This document shows, piece by piece, positions 13,402 through 16,717 of a DNA stretch of 16,717 nucleotides. The DNA comes from Bacteroidetes bacterium HGW-Bacteroidetes-12 (GTDB taxonomy: Bacteria > Bacteroidota > Bacteroidia > Flavobacteriales_E > Vicingaceae). The notes under the pieces were generated by a model, which did no database searches, had not been told where the DNA came from, and was given only the letters and a program-made list of their open reading frames with translations. The first letter of the stretch is position 1, and the number at the start of each line of letters is the position of its first letter. Location of the stretch: positions 1 through 16,717 of the forward strand of contig PHDR01000015.1 in assembly GCA_002841035.1 (NCBI GenBank). The letters are read 5' to 3'. Made by a program: the position numbers and the translations under genes.

Positions 13402-15387
13402 TCAAATTAATAATAAAGCTGCTAATTCCTTTTTAAATCGTTCTTTGGGCATAAAGTTTTGTTCCAATTCTCCTATAAAAGGAACAGGTGTATCGATACT
13501 TGCTACTCTTTTAACAGGAGCATCTAAATACTCAAAACAATTTTCTGTAATCAGTGCACTTAATTCGCCTCCTATTCCGTTGAACATGGTGGCTTCGTGT
13601 AAAATTAGTGCTTTATTCGTTTTCTTTACAGAATTAAAAATAGTTTCTGTATCCAAAGGCACTAAAGTTCTTAAATCTATTAAGTCGGCTGAAATTTCAG
13701 GATTTTCATTTAAGGCTTCCAATGCCCAATGTACCCCCATTCCATAGGTTATAATTGTTACTTGATTTCCTTCTTTAATTAAACTTGCTTTTCCGAAAGG
13801 AATGGTATAATAATCGTCTGGAATTTCTTGTGAGATGCTTCTGTATAATCCTTTGTGTTCAAAATACATTACTGGATTAGGGTCTTCAAAAGCAGTATTT
13901 AACAAGCCTTTAGCATCATAAGGAAAAGCTGGATAAACTATTTTTAATCCTGGCACTTGCGTAAACCAAGCTTCATTACTTTGCGAGTGAAAAGGACCTG
14001 CAGCCATTCCTCCTCCTGTGGGCATACGTACCACTACATCGGCATTTTGTTGCCAACGATAATGTGTTTTTGCTAAATTGTTGCAAATTTGAGTCATACC
14101 TTCACTCACAAAATCGGCAAACTGCATTTCTACCATTGCTTTTTGTCCGTTTATGGAAAGCCCTAAACCAGCTCCTAAAATTGCTGATTCGCAAAGAGGT
14201 GTATTCCGAACCCTATTTTTTCCAAAAAGTGCCACAAAACCATCGGTAATTTTAAAAACACCACCATAATCTGCTATATCTTGACCCATTAACACAAGGT
14301 TAGGATGTTTTTCCATACTTTGTCTTAATCCATCTGAAATAGCATCAATCAACCGTTTTTCCGATTTTTTTTCGGAAGTAGGTTTTGTTTCTGAAAAAGC
14401 AAATGGAGCATACACATCGTTTAATTCGGTTTGCATATCTGCCACAATTTTTTCTTCATGGAATGCTTTTTCCCAATCGGTATTTATTTCTGTTTTTAGT
14501 ATTGATTTTATGGTTTCTATTTTAGCATCATCTAACACTTTTTCTTCGACTAAATAATTTTCATAATTGACCACAGGATCTTTTTGCTGCCACTCGTCCA
14601 TTAATTCTTGAGGTACATATTTTGTTCCTGAGGCTTCTTCATGTCCACGCATCCTGAATGTAAGGGCTTCCACTAAAACAGGTCTTGGTTTTTTACGAAT
14701 GGATTCGGCAATCTGACTAATTTTATGATACACTTCTAAAATATTATTTCCATCAATTAATTCTGTTTCTATTCCATAGCCAATGCCTTTATCTATAAAG
14801 TTTTTGCAGATAAATTGTTCGCTTGATGGTGTTGAAAGTCCGTAGCCATTGTTTTCAACTAAAAAAATTACGGGTAGTTGCCATACTGCAGCCGTATTAA
14901 TTGCTTCATGAAAATCGCCTTCACTTGCTCCGCCATCGCCAGTAAAAACTAAAGTTGCTTTTTCTTCATTATTTAATTTTTTGCCCAAAGCAATTCCATC
15001 TGCAACGCCCATTTGTGGACCAAGATGCGAAATCATACCTACAATTTTATAGTCTTGCGTTCCGAAATGAAAAGAACGATCTCTTCCCTTAGTAAAACCA
15101 TTCATTTTTCCTTGAAACTGGGAAAACAAGCGATAAAGCGGAATGTTTCTGCTTGTAAAAACACCCAAATTTCGGTGCATTGGTAAAATATATTCGTCTT
15201 TATCCAACGCCATTGCAGAACCAACCGAAATTGCCTCCTGACCAATACCCGAAAACCATTTAGAGATTCTGCCCTGACGCAATAAAATCAGCATTTTTTC
15301 TTCTATTAAACGAGGAGTTAACAACGCCTTATAAAGCTCGATTAATTGCTCATCAGTATATTTTCTTCTATTAAATTTCATGGTCAT
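13402..15387 (-). CDS. Fused alpha/beta E1 component of a 2-oxoacid dehydrogenase (branched-chain or pyruvate type)
   Basis: This thiamine-diphosphate enzyme decarboxylates a 2-oxoacid and passes the acyl group to a lipoyl E2. The 661 residues carry both subunits in one chain: E1-alpha at about 10-325 and E1-beta at about 343-661, joined by a polar linker rich in Glu, Lys and Ser. The ThDP/Mg motif runs from GDG (150-152) to NN (179-180). In the beta half Glu400 (TPLCESAILG) corresponds to the Glu that activates ThDP, and His467 (GPFHSQSNEAW) to the conserved active-site His. Such fusions are known in Bacteroidota and are usually labelled branched-chain oxoacid or pyruvate dehydrogenase. No E2 or E3 gene is in view, so the substrate stays open. 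Met3 is an alternative start. The promoter region is shared with the divergent small gene. Confidence 0.92.
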   Translation of the reverse strand: MTMKFNRRKYTDEQLIELYKALLTPRLIEEKMLILLRQGRISKWFSGIGQEAISVGSAMALDKDEYILPMHRNLGVFTSRNIPLYRLFSQFQGKMNGFTKGRDRSFHFGTQDYKIVGMISHLGPQMGVADGIALGKKLNNEEKATLVFTGDGGASEGDFHEAINTAAVWQLPVIFLVENNGYGLSTPSSEQFICKNFIDKGIGYGIETELIDGNNILEVYHKISQIAESIRKKPRPVLVEALTFRMRGHEEASGTKYVPQELMDEWQQKDPVVNYENYLVEEKVLDDAKIETIKSILKTEINTDWEKAFHEEKIVADMQTELNDVYAPFAFSETKPTSEKKSEKRLIDAISDGLRQSMEKHPNLVLMGQDIADYGGVFKITDGFVALFGKNRVRNTPLCESAILGAGLGLSINGQKAMVEMQFADFVSEGMTQICNNLAKTHYRWQQNADVVVRMPTGGGMAAGPFHSQSNEAWFTQVPGLKIVYPAFPYDAKGLLNTAFEDPNPVMYFEHKGLYRSISQEIPDDYYTIPFGKASLIKEGNQVTIITYGMGVHWALEALNENPEISADLIDLRTLVPLDTETIFNSVKKTNKALILHEATMFNGIGGELSALITENCFEYLDAPVKRVASIDTPVPFIGELEQNFMPKERFKKELAALLLI

Positions 15388-15410
15388 AATTACTGTTTTT
15401 TTTGCAAGGT

Positions 15411-15418
15411 CAAAATTA
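15411..15418 (-). promoter_or_regulatory. Possible -7 element for the fused E1 gene
   Basis: The minus strand reads TAATTTTG, an exact fit to TAnnTTTG, 24 bp before the E1 ATG. No TTG was found at the expected distance upstream, so this is a half-signal. It shares the 110-bp divergent spacer with the plus-strand promoter at 15450-15480. Confidence 0.4.
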
Positions 15419-15449
15419 ACTGAATTTGTGTAACTTCGTGTTTTATTTT

Positions 15450-15480
15450 TTGAATAAAATTAGCTATATAAATAGTTTTA
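15450..15480 (+). promoter_or_regulatory. Bacteroidota-type promoter for the small FeoB-associated gene
   Basis: TTG at 15450-15452 is followed after exactly 20 nt by TAGTTTTA (15473-15480), one base off the -7 pattern TAnnTTTG. The start of transcription would fall around 15486-15488, leaving a leader of about 10 nt before the ATG at 15498. Both spacing and position fit the known Bacteroidota primary sigma factor pattern. No Fur-like palindrome was recognised over it. Confidence 0.5.
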
Positions 15481-15497
15481 CCTTTTAACTAAAAAAA

Positions 15498-15617
15498 ATG
15501 AATCTACAAGCTATTATTGTTGCTTTTATTGTTTGTGCTGCTCTATTTTATTTAATTTATAAGTACATAATTAAGAGAAAAAAACATGATTGTGGTGATT
15601 GTGGTTTTAACAACTAA
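15498..15617 (+). CDS. FeoB-associated Cys-rich membrane protein
   Basis: This 39-residue gene is easily missed. One membrane helix (about residues 5-24, IIVAFIVCAALFYLIYKY) is followed by a basic stretch KRKKH (27-30 region) and a short tail with a CGDC pair (Cys32 and Cys35). That layout of a short N-terminus, single helix, basic patch and small Cys-Gly tail is that of the PF12669 FeoB-associated proteins. They normally follow feoB and are thought to assist ferrous iron uptake in the inner membrane; their exact role is unproven. Here no feoB lies in the window, and the neighbours are the divergent E1 gene and a sulfatase. It has a good promoter of its own and an A-rich sequence before the ATG. 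Confidence 0.75.
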   Translation: MNLQAIIVAFIVCAALFYLIYKYIIKRKKHDCGDCGFNN

Positions 15618-15646
15618 AGATTTAATTTGCTATAAATTCATAAAAT

Positions 15647-15660
15647 CGTTAATCGTTAAT
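15647..15660 (+). repeat. Two exact 7-bp repeats just before the sulfatase start
   Basis: CGTTAAT occurs twice in direct succession and is followed by CAAAAAA and the ATG at 15668. It is the plus-strand example of the start-proximal heptamer arrays seen before efp and other genes, and so shows that the pattern follows the gene's direction and not one DNA strand. Confidence 0.65.
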
Positions 15661-15667
15661 CAAAAAA

Positions 15668-16717
15668 ATGCCTAACTACTTATCTCACATCATTCCTTTT
15701 TTTAAAAGAATTGGACTTGCATTCTTAGTTTTTACACTATGTCGAATTTTCTTTTATATTGTTAATGCAAAACACTTTACAAATGTTTCCATAACCGATT
15801 TCATTTATGGAATTCGGTTCGATGCTGTTGCCATTTCTTATTTGTATCTGCCTTTTATTATTATGTCTATTATTCCTTTTTCATTTAGGAGTTTTAGAAA
15901 ATACCAACGAACGCTTGCCATTTTATTTTATACATCTAATTCAATAGCAATAGTTTTAAACTTAGTTGATGTTGCATATTTTGATTTCACATTAAAACGA
16001 ACAACTACTGATTTATTTAGCATGATAGGTGTTGGTGGAGGTGCAGATTTCATTAAACTACTACCTAATTACATTCTTGACTTTTGGTATGACTACATTT
16101 TATTGGCATTTTTAATTTGGGGCTCGTGGTATGTCTATAAAAAATATTGCCGCTATAAAGGAATGTTTTATCCTTATGTAAGAAAAAACTACCTTATTCA
16201 GTCCAGTATTTTTGTTCTAACTATAGGTTTATTAATCATTGGAATAAGAGGTGGCGTTCAACTTCGTCCGCTAAGCATTGTTAGTGCAGGTCAGTTCACT
16301 ATTGCTCAAAACACGTCTCTTGTACTGAACACACCCTTTACCGTTTTAAAAACATTAGTAAAAGAAAAAGCGGAGGTTTTGCACTATTTTTCAGACGAAG
16401 AAGTTTCAACTATTTTTAATCCTGAAGTTACTATTGAAGGGAATGGTATTTTAAGAAATAAAAATGTGGTTTTTATCATTATTGAAAGTTTAGCAAAAGA
16501 ATATGTTGGTTTTTTAAATGATGGGAATGGATACACCCCTTTTTTAGATTCCTTAATGAAAGATGGTTTTGTGTTTACCAATGCCTACGCAAATGGGCAA
16601 AAATCAATAGAATCATTACCCTCTATTTTAACAGGAATTCCTCAATTGATGGCAACTCCTTTTGTTGTTTCTAACTATGCTGGAAATTCTATTACCGGAT
16701 TACCTCAATTACTAAAA
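15668..16717 (+). CDS. LtaS-like membrane sulfatase / phosphoglycerol transferase family protein (3' end cut by window)
   Basis: The frame is open for 350 codons to the end of the window, so the C-terminal part is missing. The N-terminal half holds about five membrane helices (roughly 8-31, 50-68, 79-100, 141-158 and 176-194). An extracytoplasmic alkaline-phosphatase-fold domain then begins: NVVFIIIES (266-274) with Glu273 as a metal ligand, YTPFLDSLMKDG, and NGQKSIESLPSIL, where Ser313 stands at the position of the catalytic Thr of LtaS. The domain order matches the LTA synthase family (PF00884), whose Gram-negative members transfer phosphoglycerol or phosphoethanolamine, or act as sulfatases. 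The substrate is unknown. The remaining metal ligands (the usual Asp-His pair) would lie beyond the window. It starts 50 bp after the small Cys-rich gene and may be co-transcribed with it. Confidence 0.88.
   Translation, partial: MPNYLSHIIPFFKRIGLAFLVFTLCRIFFYIVNAKHFTNVSITDFIYGIRFDAVAISYLYLPFIIMSIIPFSFRSFRKYQRTLAILFYTSNSIAIVLNLVDVAYFDFTLKRTTTDLFSMIGVGGGADFIKLLPNYILDFWYDYILLAFLIWGSWYVYKKYCRYKGMFYPYVRKNYLIQSSIFVLTIGLLIIGIRGGVQLRPLSIVSAGQFTIAQNTSLVLNTPFTVLKTLVKEKAEVLHYFSDEEVSTIFNPEVTIEGNGILRNKNVVFIIIESLAKEYVGFLNDGNGYTPFLDSLMKDGFVFTNAYANGQKSIESLPSILTGIPQLMATPFVVSNYAGNSITGLPQLLK

Noticed and set aside
784..15387. A novel defence, secretion or biosynthetic system among the minus-strand genes
   Set aside because: Each gene belongs to a common family with a known or plausible housekeeping role, and the neighbours do not form a defined system. 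DUF2461 is the only protein of unknown function, and it is widespread.
16384..16581. Minus-strand open frame of 65 codons inside the sulfatase gene
   Set aside because: The plus-strand frame codes for a recognisable sulfatase domain with catalytic motifs across this stretch.

Overview
The window reads as a piece of a Bacteroidota chromosome, most likely from the Flavobacteriales or a near relative. The evidence is the AT-rich sequence (roughly two thirds A+T by eye), an lpxC-fabZ fusion gene inside an lpxD / lpxC-fabZ / lpxA / efp block, an S46 dipeptidyl peptidase, a fused alpha/beta E1 of the 2-oxoacid dehydrogenase type, start codons that mostly lack a Shine-Dalgarno sequence, and promoter-like sites matching the Bacteroidota pattern TTG-N20-TAnnTTTG. 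No phage, transposase, integrase, CRISPR array, rRNA or tRNA was recognised. Most of it is housekeeping DNA.

Layout. Thirteen genes lie on the minus strand and are transcribed right to left: fused 2-oxoacid dehydrogenase E1 (15387 to 13402), TalC-type transaldolase, YciO-type Sua5/YrdC protein, PfkB-family kinase, class I/II aminotransferase, DUF2461 protein, a glutamate/cysteine-sulfinate-type PLP decarboxylase, lpxD, lpxC-fabZ, lpxA, efp, an S46 peptidase, and an outer-membrane beta-barrel protein. The run closes with a strong intrinsic terminator at 14-49. On the plus strand, diverging from the E1 gene across a 110-bp promoter region, are a 39-residue FeoB-associated Cys-rich membrane protein (15498-15617) and the 5' part of an LtaS-like membrane sulfatase/phosphotransferase (15668 to the window end).

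How the genes work together. LpxA, LpxC and LpxD carry out the first three committed steps of lipid A synthesis, and the FabZ half of the fusion makes the acyl chains they need. The S46 peptidase and the beta-barrel protein are exported envelope proteins that fit a peptide-using lifestyle. The genes at 8760-15387 are a loose series of central-metabolism genes (pentose phosphate, transamination, oxoacid oxidation) with no evident single pathway.

The unusual material is in the spacers. The 252-bp gap before lpxD holds a large imperfect inverted repeat with mutually exclusive pairings. The gap before the aminotransferase gene holds three 24-bp tandem repeats ending in a 24-bp perfect palindrome. 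The pfkB leader has a 14-bp direct repeat with a 22-bp period. Several junctions share a two-part design: AATGTG-type repeats at the 3' end of the upstream gene, followed by short tandem repeats (mostly 7-9 bp units) just before the next start codon. No gap exceeds 300 bp once the lpxD start is corrected. I found no clear case for a new multi-gene system.
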